Shown in pieces: positions 10,465 through 21,457 of a stretch of DNA of 64,000 nt. The stretch comes from Scilla litardierei (Eukaryota; Streptophyta; Magnoliopsida; Asparagales; Asparagaceae): positions 152,603,266 to 152,667,265 of the forward strand of contig CM061142.1 of assembly GCA_030789695.1 (NCBI GenBank), written 5' to 3'. Position numbers and translations under genes: made by a program. Every line of letters starts with the position of its first letter. Positions within the stretch are counted from its first letter, which is position 1. Under the pieces are notes generated by a model that worked only from the letters and a program-made list of their open reading frames with translations, searched no databases and was not told the DNA's origin.

Positions 10465-11360
10465 TGTTACGACTAATATGGACCAGCCCGAATTACAACG
10501 GCCCACGGCCCGACCTCAAAGGATAGGCCCACTAGAGAAGACGGGCCCGCCCGAAGGGGGTCCACGGACGGGGCTGAAGGCCCAGCCACTTCGCCCTCGG
10601 GGGGACCCGACTAGCCCCATTCGGCCGGATTAACCGCCCCTCTAAATCCGTGATCCCATGATGGCCATTAACGGACCCGTTAATGGGCCACCCCTCCACT
10701 ACGCGCGAGTGGGAGGAGGCGGAGGCGGATCGTGGGGACGTGAGAGGAGGCAGGACGCGGGGCAATCACGAAAGAACCCATAAGGGGAAGGCCAGGACGA
10801 CGGAGAGAGGGATCGAAACTCAGGTATTCAACAGAGAGGTACTCCATCAACGACCTAGGCTTTCGCCACTCCATTTCCTCCCTCCCCCTTACTCGCGCCG
10901 CCTGGGCTGACGTTCCGGCTTCCTTGTAAGCTGGATCTCCCCCGCCGAGTATCCTTTCAGACCTTGATCTGACTTCGGCATCGGAGGGGATTTGGCCGGA
11001 ACCTAGGTCCGGCCTCCCTGACGAGTTTCCTCATCTGTCCAGGAAGAAGATATCCGAGGCGCCGAGGCTACCCCTCAGCGTCGGTCGGCTACCCCCATCG
11101 CAGTTGTCAGGTGGACGGCTGCTCAGGCATCATCCCACTTGCAAGGCGCCGAGGCTACCCCTCGACGCGGATCCGACCGAGGCCGAGCGCGACCCAGCCG
11201 AGGCCGATCACGACCCACCAAGCCGAGGCTTCCTCTCAGCTCTCCAACGCCGAGAGCAAGCGGGCTCGGCGAACCCAAGGGATCCCCAAATCGGCCCCTT
11301 GACCACGTTGACCACACAGCCGACGGTCAACGAGCTGCGGTGAGAAAACACCCGTAAACA
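10465..11360 (+). repeat. 3' LTR of the TR-GAG element
   Basis: 896 bp, TGTTACGACTAATATGGACC to CACCCGTAAACA, matching 3639-4534 with scattered substitutions and single-base indels. The following bases TATAACAATT resume the host duplicate. Confidence 0.92.
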
Positions 11361-11660
11361 TATAACAATTATAATGTATCAGTACATTCAAGGACTGCCC
11401 TTTAAAATAATATACTTTAGAATTCTATTTTCTCTACTCAGCAAACAAAATGATCCTCAGTGGGTTTAGATTTTAAGGTATAAAGATTAACCTGGGTTGC
11501 GTTGGTTATCAATCAAGGATGGAGGGTAGGCTTTTGGGCAATGTAGAAAATTTTCCTTCCAATCGTTGGTCAATATCAATCTCAGGCATGCCGACATAGT
11601 ACCACAAGAAACTTAATTAAGAGATGACACCTTTTCGAATATAAGTTATTAAAGGCTGTT
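11361..11660. repeat. Host segmental duplicate, copy A, right part
   Basis: Continues the alignment interrupted at 3638. Shared words with 12370-12935 include GTACATTCAAGGA, AAGATTAACCTGGGT and GGTCAATAT. At 11440-11470 this copy reads CAAACAAAATGATCCTCAGT with no insert, while copy B holds a MITE at the same point. No gene is seen. Confidence 0.8.
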
Positions 11661-11896
11661 TGATTCCTTACCCTCCACTTGGCTAATAGACTGACATGGC
11701 TCCCTGTCCAAAATCCATTCCAGTATAAAACATGTTATGCTATTTGAGTTATGTTGGCAAAGACAAAAATATTGACGTGGTAAGCATACCCACATATATC
11801 TACCATGTAGAGATTTCTTATCTAGGAAATAAAAATTTTTATTTTTAACTTTTCTTATGGATAAGTAACATTTGATGTTGATCTTTATATCTTTAA
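11661..11896. other. No gene seen, left border of duplicate copy B
   Basis: AT-rich DNA between the two duplicate copies. The 93-aa minus-strand ORF (11930-11649) resembles nothing I recognise and spans a duplicate boundary. I see no gene here. Confidence 0.6.
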
Positions 11897-12935
11897 AAAA
11901 AAGATGCACCAAATTTTTTACGATATTCATGTTTCTTGGATATGCATCAGAGTATAATCATATGTTTAATAGATTAAGGAATTAAATTTTTTCCACCTTT
12001 AGCTTTGCGAGCAAGGATTTCCTCTGCACCACACATTTTAGATGATTATAGATCATATTTTTGCATTGGCATGATATAAGATTAGTGACCAGATTCCTAA
12101 AATCCACCATGACTCATGCACTACACTTGACAAGTGATTAATGATTAGATTTTATATAAAGCACATGTCGTTATTTGATTTGGACTGTGCATGTCAAAAG
12201 ATTAATGGTACAATCTATGTACTGCAATGTTAGATGAAAGGCAATCCTAGTTTCTTCCCATCTTTCTAAGTTTCATCAATCATAAGTTTTTAAGGATGTG
12301 TCCAGGAATAAAATGCTATTTAGATTTCCTATATTGTTAAGAATTAATAATTTCAATATTATATATCACAATTATACAGTGACAGTACATTCAAGGATTG
12401 CCCTTTGATATACAATAGAATTCTTCTCTCTCTCTCTCGGCTCAGAAAACAAAATTAGAGAAAATTGGCTAAATACCATGGGTCAACCATCACTTTTAAT
12501 TTCTACCACTCTATTTAAAAACTTTGCTAGAATACCACACCCCCTAAAAAAGACTAAAATACCCCCGTTCGTTCCCAAAGATTAAAACCCGTCCGCACTG
12601 AGCGTATATTGGCGTATATTGACGCAAATTGGCCCATATGTACGTCGATGCCGAACTCCGAGTGGTAGTATTTAGCCAATTTTCTCACAAAATAGAGTGG
12701 TAGTATTTAGCCAATTTTCTCACAAAATTATCCTTAGTGTATTTAGATTTTAAGATATAAAGATTAACCTGGGTCGTGTTGGTTATTAAGTCAAGGATGG
12801 AGAGTAGGGTTTTGGGCAACATAGATACTTTTCTTTCCATTGTTGGTCAATATAAATCTGAAGCATGACAACTTTCTACCACATGAAACTTTAGAGATGC
12901 CACATTTTCAAATATAAGTTATTATGCAAATTGTA
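11897..12935. repeat. Host segmental duplicate, copy B
   Basis: Non-coding AT-rich DNA paralogous to 3170-3638 plus 11361-11660. It lacks both the copia LTR and the TR-GAG element, so it shows the empty state of both sites, but it carries the MITE at 12458-12721. A CT-rich microsatellite (CTCTCTCTCTCTC) lies near 12424-12438. Confidence 0.85.
12458..12721. mobile_element. Mutator-type MITE with 9-bp target duplication
   Basis: 264 bp. The left end is GAGAAAATTGGCTAAATAC and the right end is its exact reverse complement. The flanks are the identical 9-mers ACAAAATTA (12449-12457 and 12722-12730). A 9-bp target duplication is the mark of the Mutator superfamily. The right end is present twice: the 35-bp unit GAGTGGTAGTATTTAGCC... 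occurs at 12659 and again at 12694. The element has no coding capacity. The paralogous site near 11447 is empty, which confirms both borders. Confidence 0.9.
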
Positions 12936-13995
12936 GCACAACATTTCTTTCTCATGTGGACTTTGTGGGTTTGAATGATCAATAATATGAGCAGAATAAT
13001 GCAAGTTCATAAATCTTAATGACTAAATGAGGCTGCCACAATTTGTGAATGGGAGTAGTGATCCATGAAAACAACAAGAGAGCATAAAAAATTAACACAT
13101 TGAAAATCCGAAAGTAAAGACACTTTGTTCATTGTCCAGACAAAATCCTCGCATACCTGCATTACACTTGTCGAAAAATCAGCAATAAAATTAGAAATTG
13201 ATAACTAATCCCAAACCCAAAGGTAATCCCTAGCCTCATATTTTTGATTTGGAGTTGCACACGTGGCCGCTATATAGAGGGGTTGTTATGGGGAGAGGTA
13301 ATACGATTTGTGGGTCACCACACTCCCGCAGTTTTTGTTAAAACCAAATCGTGAATCTTGCAAAATTAGCACCCACCATTATCTATGTGTCCTAACCTTA
13401 CACATATATATTAAATAAAAAACCAAAAATTAAAAAAGTAAGAAAAAAATAAAACAAAAATTAACGAAAAACATTGCCGTCATTAACGCTTTGGGGCCCC
13501 ACAAATTTGTGGACGTGCATAGATTGAACGGTATGGGTGTCGCATACCGGGTGCAATTAGATTCTATCCCTCCTATTTTTTTATTTCTAAGACAAAATTA
13601 AAAATTAAAAAAAAAAAAACCAAAAAAGCGCGTGAAAAAGATGGAGGGAGAGGAAGAGGAAGAGGGAGAGGTGTCCTCTTCTAACAAATCCTCCCTATAC
13701 TTCTCTCTTTTTTGAAGGGGGAAACAGTTAACTTAAATTAAAACTAAATTAAATTTTATTTATTTATGTTGCTTGGTTCTTTAAGCTTGGACTGAGGAAA
13801 CCCAATCATTTGAAGCTTTATCATCCTTTGCTGCGATTTTTGGGTTCGTTTTTCTTCTCCATTTACATATTTCTATTCTTGGGCTTGTTTCCTTTGTTTT
13901 GTTTCAGAGATTATTGACGCATTTAATTATAATTTCCATTGATATATTATACTCCTACCTTGTCTATTTTATTGCAAAAACTGCTCCACTTTTTG
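12936..13995. other. Non-coding region upstream of the WRKY gene
   Basis: AT-rich with A-runs at 13420-13470 and 13600-13625, a perfect hairpin CGGTATG/CATACCG near 13530-13551, and a GA-rich stretch at 13640-13675 followed by CT-rich sequence. No ORF worth naming. It probably holds the promoter-proximal region of the downstream gene. Confidence 0.5.
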
Positions 13996-14004
13996 TATAA
14001 ATAC
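13996..14004 (+). promoter_or_regulatory. Candidate TATA box for the WRKY2-like gene
   Basis: TATAAATAC follows CACTTTTTG about 440 bp before the ATG. A transcript starting near 14030 would have a 5'UTR of about 400 nt. A possible 5'UTR intron (GTGAAT at 14301 to TTTGTAG at 14389) would shorten it. Both are sequence-only guesses. Confidence 0.35.
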
Positions 14005-14442
14005 CGTTAATTGTCCGCATCAATCCTTCGTTTGAAGGATTTGGGCCTTTTGATGATGTGGGTCTTTGTAGATTTCAGCTGATTTCAATCCATTTTCATA
14101 TATTTCAGTTGATTAGGATTTGCCCTTTCGATTGTGCCCAACTTTCACAAGTTCTGTTCTTGCAAATTTTTTTTCCTTTCGGTTTGTGACATTTCGGAAT
14201 TGGTTTGCTTTTGATTGGATTCATCTCGAATCCTCACAAAAAAGAAACTTTCTCGATTGGGTTGCCGTTAAAAGTTTGTTGTTTTATCTGCAGTTAGGAG
14301 GTGAATGTTGATCTGCGCTTGTCTGAATGATGATTGATTTATTTCCATTATCTGTGTGTGCCTGATGATTCGTTTGGTTCTCTTTGTAGATTGAGTGTAT
14401 CTATTTTTTCCGAATTTGGGACAAGGGATTAATCCCGAAATC

Positions 14443-17400
14443 ATGGCTGGGATTGGCAACAATGCAACTGCAATGGGGGACTGGATGCCTTCAAGTCCCA
14501 GCCATAGGAATTTCTTCTCCAATTTAATGGCCGAAGATTTCGATGCAAGATCCTTGTCGAATAGAGATGAAGAGCAAGAAAATTTTGTGAATACTAAAGA
14601 GGAGGGTGAGGGTGTGGGGCATGCTGGACTGCAGCTTCCGGCTGATCTCTCGGCAATGCCTAACACAGTTAGTGCTCACAAGCCGAGCCTTACTGAGAGG
14701 AGGGCAGCGAGAGCCGGATTTTGTGCCCCGACAATCGATACTGATCAAATTAGAGCGGCAAACTTTTCTTCCTCGAGCTCGGATATACGTTCTCCTTATC
14801 TTACAATTCCTCCTGGTCTCAGTCCAACCACATTGTTGGATTCTCCTGTTTTTCTTTCAAATTCATTGGTATGGTTCATCTACTTGATGTACCCCTGAAT
14901 TTATGTTATAGCTTGGTGAATAGATTTGAAACACAAAATAACTTAAAGAAATGCCTTCACATCTACACCGACCTTGCACAACATTAAATCAGTACATGAG
15001 ATGCGTGTTAGCATGCTATCTTTTAGCCAATTTGTTTACATGTTTAATTGGTTTTTCCTTGGGATTTATTGTGAGGATAGAGAGTGCTTCATTAATATTT
15101 TGGAACAGAAACCATTTCTGCAATGTGCTTTACCCCCAATGCATTTTCAAAGATTATACATCCATCATCACATTAGAGCTAGCATGTTTCAATTTCATCT
15201 TCTTGTGACGGTTGGCCTATTAAGGTAATTGAGTTGCTAAGGCTTTGGACCAGCATGTACCCAAAGGGGAAGGCCCCTAGGGAGTCTTGGGTCCAAACTC
15301 ATCATTCAACCACTCGTCTATCTTTCTTTAAAAGTCCGATGTGGGATTGACACCATCTTGCTTGGGTGATACCTACTCCTTTAACCAATCAAGTAAATTC
15401 TCCCGCTTAACTTTCAACTCAATTCATGAGATTAAACATGAGATCTTATCAGTTCCATGCACTGTATGGAAGCAGCTTCAATGGTGTAGATGTGCTTTCT
15501 TGTCATCATTACTAAACTTCGTGGATATAGTAATCAATGATGGAGTTATAGAACTCAAGACAGCCACAACACGATTCTTCCATCTCAATAAATATCTCAT
15601 TGAGACATGTGGAGGAAAATTATGTTTTCCATGAACACGGGGGCATGTGACAATGCAATATATGTGTTTATGTTTCATTTTCTAGACTCGATGTAGTTAG
15701 TTTGTTGTCAATGTGCCAAGGAAGTATCGGTTATTGGAAGGAATGCATGATCACTACCCGATGCATAAACCGATAGGCAAAGTTCTTTCAATGTTTGGAT
15801 TGAGATATTTGACTATGAATGGACAAAGTACCCTTTTGCATTCTGTTCCTGATTAGTGTGGTGATGCAAACGTATGTGCTGCAGGTATTCTAAAGTCACA
15901 CTCTTAAGCAGTTTCTGTTGGAATATAGATTTATTCTGTAATCAGCTTCAATTAGATCATGTGCATGTAATGCTGCCTAACTCTGTGTTGCTTATTCTTA
16001 CTAGGCTCAACAATCACCAACTACTGGCACGTTCTCTTTTCCACCGTGTAATAACGACTCATTTTTAGTTCCTGATAAGATTAAAGATCACCCACTTGAA
16101 GGCAGTAGTCCTCAGTCATCTGATATGAAACCGCCTATGGGTTCAAGTCCATTCTCTTTCTCAAGTGGAGAAAACCAAGTAAGTCCTAGATCATTCTTTT
16201 CACATGTGCCTGCAAATTTACAATATATATCTCATTTGCATAAAAAGTTGTGTTGGCTAACAATGTGCATTGAGTAATCTTAAATGTCATATAAAGGTAA
16301 CTGCCCCATACAGAAGTCCCCAAATTATTCACTAGACATTTATGGGAGCTGCCTATATTTATTACAGAGATGTTTCGTGTTAATTCTATGTCAAACAAAA
16401 ACCTAACTTTTTTTGGTGACCCGGACTCCCGCACCGGCTCATAAGTGGGGCGATCAGGCACCAAACCGGGGGTATGCAAGGCTGATCCACTCCCTGTATA
16501 CCAGGTTAGTCGAGAGAATTAAGCGAGGTAGCCACCGGTCCTCGATTCCTCGCCACTTGGGGGGAGAGGAACACACTTCCCACTCAGCCAACCCCCTCGG
16601 GGTCACGTTGAACACATGTTCATGTAAGTTCTCTCCCTTTCACAAAAGTGTGGCACCCCTTGGGCCAAACAAAAACCTAACTAGTCTTGTACTAATAAAT
16701 ATTAGCTTGTAAAAAATATATTTTAAAACAATTGGTTATGATGTTTCCTTAGATTATGTTGAGATTAAGGTGCCCATGCTGAAAAAACTAAAAGAAGTTG
16801 ATGGTCATATATTACTATATTAGTAATTATATATTATTATATTAGTAATTGGGCAACTACCCATATATTTAAGATTTTAGGTTAGATATAGTTTCATTTA
16901 CTAATTATGGTTTCACCAATATCATTAAAAGTAGGCCCCCGTTTCAATCTATCTTATTTTAAAAATGATATCATTGTTGTTTTTCTTAAATATGGCCCAC
17001 TAGATCTACACATTGGTATGATATTGTCCACTTGGGCCCACTGGCCCAACTGGTTTTGTTCTTGAGTTTCCCCAAAAGGCCTCTTACAAATGGAGATACC
17101 AATCCATATTTAAACCCCAAGAACCACATGTGCTTAGCCAATGTGGGACTATTTGTTCGCAACTCACCAAGCCTCCCCTCGAACACATAGGACCACTGGC
17201 TTCCCCTTGAACGATCATCCATCTGCCCTTGCTCAATCGAGCCAATCATTCAGCTCCCACTGCGTTGAAGGTACGCCTTACATCAAGCTCGAATATTGTT
17301 CGAGAGCCATTGCCTGTATAGACCGTGGTCGAGAGCCTTGCTCTTCAAGACCAACTCCACCTACCACTGCGTTGTTACACACGCCTTATGTGAAGTGCTT

Positions 17401-20400
17401 GGAGTAGCTCCTCTCTTCGTCTTGTGTGGGCAAGAGGACACACACGTCCCAATGAAGGAATAAAGCTCTGCCATCTTTCCAATAAAGCGCAATGCACAGA
17501 TCCTGGCATCATTGCTTGGAGCTCGTCAATTTGTGTTCGGCACATGGAGGAATTCTCCCCCACATTGGTAAGTCTAATAGTGTCTGGCTTTGATATCATA
17601 TCGTTGTTTTTAAATATGGCCTACTAGATCTTCATATTGGTATGATATTGTCCACTTGGGTCCACTGGCACAACTGTGTTTGCTCTTGGGTCTTCCCAAA
17701 AGGCCTCATACCAATTGAGATATCAATCCATAGTTAAAGGACTATTTGTTTGCAACTCAACAATCATAGCCACCCTATTTCTAAGCAATCATCGCTCATT
17801 TCATCATGTCCGTCCATATCATATGTTCCATCATGTCTTGTGATCCAGTATCATTCATCGTGTCTATAATGTCTAATCCGAATCCAAATCATTATGAATC
17901 ATGATATCATTCGTATCCTTGTTTTAAAAAGAAAATAATTCCAATCCAAACACGATACTTGAGAATAAGGTCTCATGTTGGAAAAATTGAAAGAAGTTGA
18001 TGTCCATATATTAGTAATTGGGCAATACCCATAAACTATGCTTTTGGGATAGATATAGGATCGGTTATTAATTATGGCTCACACCAAATCATTAATAGTA
18101 GGCCCCCTCTTAATCTATTTGTTCTTATATTTCATGATTAACTGAATTCTTCCTATTAATAAAACTTGCTATCTTGTAGGCATATGCACTAAGTACAGTA
18201 CATGAAATGCCAAGAGTGGATGTAACCTACTAAATGCTAAATAACGATAGGTATTAGCTGATGGCTTTTATAGCATATAACGTCCTTATGCCCTTGCCTT
18301 TTAGTGCATAATAAGTTCCACTGACTATTGATTTTAATCAAACTTTGGCCAGCTGTCCCCAATTAAGGTTATATCATCGAGGCATGTTTGTACCCAAGAA
18401 TTGGTATTACCCTTGTGCTCTTTCCAAGTGGTGCCTAGAAGTACTGCTCTTATCCTTTACATCATTGTTGAATAATTCGTTATTTTGTTTGTTTCTAGTT
18501 TTATTTCTATATTTGCTCTTTGTATTTCATTATTTTTCTAGTAGAAATGTTTTTTTAACTTTGTCTTTTCTCTACTTATCCTTTTCCTTCTCTTTTCCGT
18601 CTTCCTCGAATGTTGTCTTTTCATGATTTAATGTGTATTTCTTTTTTGCTTGATTCTAGTGGGAAAAAATCAATTTGCCTCGCCTCATATGTTTCTTTTC
18701 ATTTGTTTGCTAGACGTTAGTTATGAACTTCTACGTTTTATTCATCTGCATTTGGAGTTGGACGCCAATTCTCCATATAATTCACACTTCAACTTAGAGA
18801 AAAATAGATGGCTAGGCAGTAAAGTTTGCGTGTCCAAATTGATATTTCTCTGTAAGGCAATTTTAGATTTTTCATGTATCTGTAAATGTTTCGTTTGTCT
18901 TTCTTTTCTTTCCTTTTCCTTTTTCTTTTTTAATAAGTATCATCTAATCTTCCTTTCTGATGAATTTGTTATTCTCAGTCAACATCAACCATTGATCCTC
19001 AGTCCTTACTTGGGTCAGGCGAATTACTCCAAAATTCTAAAGAAACATGCGTCACTGAGGGAAAAGTGTCTGCCGATGATGTGACTCCTATTAAGGGGCT
19101 ATCGAATTCAACCACTGGCAAAGAATGCTCTCCCGCTCCTGATAACTCTCAAGAAGAGGAAAAAGGAGAATCATCTCTTGCTGTTGGTGCACCAGCTGAG
19201 GACGGTTACAATTGGAGGAAGTATGGGCAGAAGCATGTGAAGGGCAGTGAGTACCCTCGAAGCTATTACAAATGCACACATCCTAATTGCCCGGTAAAGA
19301 AAAAGGTGGAACGGAACCATGAGGGTCTAGTCACAGAGATAATCTATAAAGGAGCTCACAACCATCCAAAGCCACCTCCCAACCGACGTTCTGGAGTTCC
19401 ATCCTCACACCCTTTCAATGACTACCAATCAGATGGACATGATTGGAGACATGACGGCGGCGGCCTTGATGGTACACCACCTGCGTCTGGTGCCACTGAG
19501 TATGGTGAGACTCAAGAAGGCGGCGAGGTTTCATCAACCCTATCCAATGAAGAGAACGAGGAGGACCGGGCAACTCATGGGAGCATGTCTGTGGGTTGTG
19601 ATGGTGAAGGGGAAGAGACTGAGTCGAAGAGAAGGTCGGTTGTAGCCTTTTCCAACAAGCGTTTGATGTGAATATCTTATTTCTATATTGTGAAACTGAA
19701 GTTATGGTATTTGTGTTGCATGGTGTTTATGCTTTTAGGAAGGTTGATGCTTGTGCAGTAGAGCTGAGTGCGGGTTCAAGAGCGCTTCGTGAGCCAAGGG
19801 TCGTGGTTCAGACGACAAGTGAGATTGACATCCTTGATGATGGGTACCGCTGGCGGAAGTATGGGCAGAAGGTGGTCAAAGGAAACCCAAACCCAAGGCA
19901 AGTTAATTTCATACAAGTTTAACATCCTTGAAAAATTTCCCCGAATCTGCTTACTGCTGCAAAGTTACGGTTTGTCTATTCCTATCTGCAGTTTTAAAAT
20001 TTATGTTAATTGCTCTTAAATATTGTTTGACTAGTCATAACCCGTGCCCAGAGGGCACAGAGGCAGTCGTCGCCCGGGCGCAAAGGCGGAGAGAAGCGAT
20101 CGCCAAAGTGAAAAAAGCGTGGGTGAGAGAGAGTGTGTGGAGGGACTAAAACGCAAAAAAAATTACCAAAACCCCATCCTAAAACCAAGTCCATAACCAC
20201 ACACAACCCTCACGTGGCGCTCCAGTCAGCAACCAAAAATATGACTGGGACAAAATTGCCAAGTTGGACAAAACTGTCACATAGGACAAAGTTCGTGAAT
20301 TGTATAATAGATGTCCAAAACGGTTATATGTTGATCTGAATAACCTAGTCAACTAGTAAGATGACGTGTTATCTCGTGTTCACAGTTAACATTAGGTAAT

Positions 20401-21457
20401 TGGTTATTCCCACTCCTATAGTGATGCTAACAGGTATTTTAGGTTTATGTATTAGTCCATTCTCGCAAGAGATGAACAGAAAGTCGTTCAGCATTCAAAA
20501 CTAGGAAGTATAAGTTTGCATATCAGAATATATCAGATATGGAACCCTCATACTTAGTTTAAGAAAGACTTGATAGTTTGAAAAACTATTGCAGGAAGAA
20601 ACTCCTACTTTTTGCAGCTTCGGCTGGCTTTAGGCCAAATTTGTCATTATGTATGACATTGATCCAGGGGATCGATAAACATTAATAGAATAAGGATGAG
20701 TCTGCAACATGAGTAAACTCTTCGACAATCTTTATGATGTCTTTGCAATCCGAAGGAAGTTACAGTTTTGGTGGGAACATTAACGAGTTAGCCACGCATC
20801 AGATCTAACCAGTCATCAAAGTTTGATTTATTCCAAGAACATTTCCGATGCGAGTCCTTCCAACCTCAAAGAGGACGAAGTGGGGGAAACGTAATTGCTT
20901 TTTTCTGCAGGAGCTACTACAAGTGCACCAATCCAGGCTGCACGGTCCGCAAGCACGTTGAAAGAGCATCCCACGACCTCAAGTCAGTGATCACAACCTA
21001 TGAAGGAAAGCACAACCACGAAGTCCCCGCTGCCAGGGGCGGCAGCGGATCGACGGGCTCCGCAGTTCCCACGTCTGCTGCCCCCGCTGCCCCGCAGCCG
21101 GCACGGCCAAAAGAGAGCTTCACAAGGTTTGATGGCCCGCCTGCACCTCTTGCTGCCTTTGGCCTTCACGGAAGAGAGCGTGTCGGACCACCGACAGCCA
21201 ACTTTGCGTTCGGAGTGGGGCCTCAAGGCTTCTCAGCAGCGAACCTTGCAATGGCGAGGTTCGGGCCCATGGCCCTGCCATCAGTGAACGCATTTATGGG
21301 TCACCATCGCCAGGCGGCAGCCGAAGCAGGGTTCGCGGTGCCAAAGGGCGAGCCCAGGGAGGAATCCATGTCGGATCCGAGCCTGAACTTGCCGAGTCCC
21401 GCTGCAGCTTATTATCATCAGCTTATGGGCAGGATGCCTCTAGGACCTCAGCTGTAG
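14443..21457 (+). CDS. WRKY2-like: Group I WRKY transcription factor, WRKY2-like, five exons
   Basis: Nuclear DNA-binding factor with two WRKY domains, expected to bind W-box (TTGAC) promoters. Exons are 14443-14868, 16005-16178, 18979-19634, 19739-19897 and 20911-21457. They sum to 1962 nt, 653 aa, with frame kept at all junctions. The start ([20 protein letters not shown]) matches the N-terminus of the WRKY2/20/34 group, followed by [17 protein letters not shown] and an SP-rich segment. The first WRKY domain begins near residue 275 ([11 protein letters not shown]...CX4C...HNH). The second begins near residue 453 ([11 protein letters not shown], then [20 protein letters not shown], ending HNH at 506-508). 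The second domain is split at the conserved arginine codon, where the donor is GC rather than GT. Introns 1, 2 and 4 are over 1 kb and intron 2 holds repeats. The gene appears intact. Confidence 0.93.
16409..16665 (-). mobile_element. SINE-like insertion in WRKY intron 2
   Basis: 257 bp, GC-rich against an AT-rich intron, flanked by identical 17-bp repeats CAAACAAAAACCTAACT (16392-16408 and 16666-16682). On the minus strand it ends in a short A-tail (the T-run at 16408-16414). It carries a good RNA polymerase III A box, TGGCTGAGTGG (plus 16580-16590), and about 30 nt later a B-box-like GGAATCGAGGACC (16537-16549). Long target duplications plus an A-tail point to LINE-driven insertion. The A box lies about 75 nt from the 5' end, farther than usual for a simple tRNA-derived SINE. 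Confidence 0.82.
16750..18130. repeat. Local duplicate pair flanking the TRIM-like element
   Basis: About 180 bp near 16760-16960 recurs near 17965-18125. Both read AAAGAAGTTGATG, CATATATTAGTAATTGGGCAA-like sequence, then a TAATTATGG and AGTAGGCCCCC block in the same order. The copies have diverged by substitutions and a short ATATTATTATATTAGTAAT expansion in the left one. Confidence 0.6.
16966..17767. mobile_element. TRIM-like element with terminal direct repeats, in WRKY intron 2
   Basis: Two direct repeats of about 150-200 bp begin at 16966 and 17591 (shared words GTATGATATTGTCCACTTGG, CCCAAAAGGCCTC, GGACTATTTGTT, GCAACTCA). Between them are about 420 bp without coding capacity. The left repeat also has CCAATGTGGGACT, common in short plant retroelement LTRs. 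Exact ends and a target duplication were not found. Short size, direct terminal repeats and no ORF fit a terminal-repeat retrotransposon in miniature. Confidence 0.55.
19898..20910 (+). other. GC-AG intron 4 of the WRKY2-like gene
   Basis: The exon before it ends AACCCAAACCCAAG and the intron begins GCAAGT; it ends TTTTTTCTGCAG before GAGCTACTAC. Joining AG to G gives the conserved arginine codon and keeps the WRKY domain in frame. No GT placed nearby does this. GCAAGT is the usual form of the minor GC donor class. Inside, at about 20032-20110, is a short GC-rich patch of unknown origin. Confidence 0.85.

Larger units (their letters stand above)
3639..11360 (+). mobile_element. Non-autonomous gypsy-type LTR element (TR-GAG class) with antisense ORF
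   Basis: A 7.72-kb element with 896-bp LTRs at 3639-4534 and 10465-11360, both TGTTAC...GTAAACA. The gypsy-type primer-binding site TGGCGCCGTCTGTGGGAA follows the 5' LTR at 4537. The inside holds gag but no protease, RT, RNase H or integrase. After gag come an array of 95-bp repeats and a minus-strand ORF region related to the plant 'gypsy type transposase' family (Pfam PF04195), which in Tat-lineage elements sits antisense between pol and the 3' LTR. The flanking five bases are TATAT and TATAA, a near-perfect target duplication. The LTRs differ at only scattered sites by eye. Movement would need enzymes from a related full-length element. Confidence 0.88.

Noticed and set aside
16409..16665. 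A true tRNA gene
   Set aside because: Only box-like motifs fit. No cloverleaf could be drawn, and the target duplications and A-tail show an inserted SINE-like sequence.
16966..17767. Cassandra-type TRIM
   Set aside because: Cassandra LTRs carry a 5S rRNA-like segment; none is visible in these repeats.
19635..19677. Read-through of WRKY exon 3 to the stop at 19674 ([12 protein letters not shown]) as the normal protein end
   Set aside because: Splicing at 19635 to 19739 restores the conserved [13 protein letters not shown] wording and the second WRKY domain. Retention would be an alternative form at most.
20032..20110. Possible transposon end in WRKY intron 4 (CATAACCCGTGCCCAGAGGG)
   Set aside because: No matching second end or target duplication was found, so it is only noted as a GC-rich patch.
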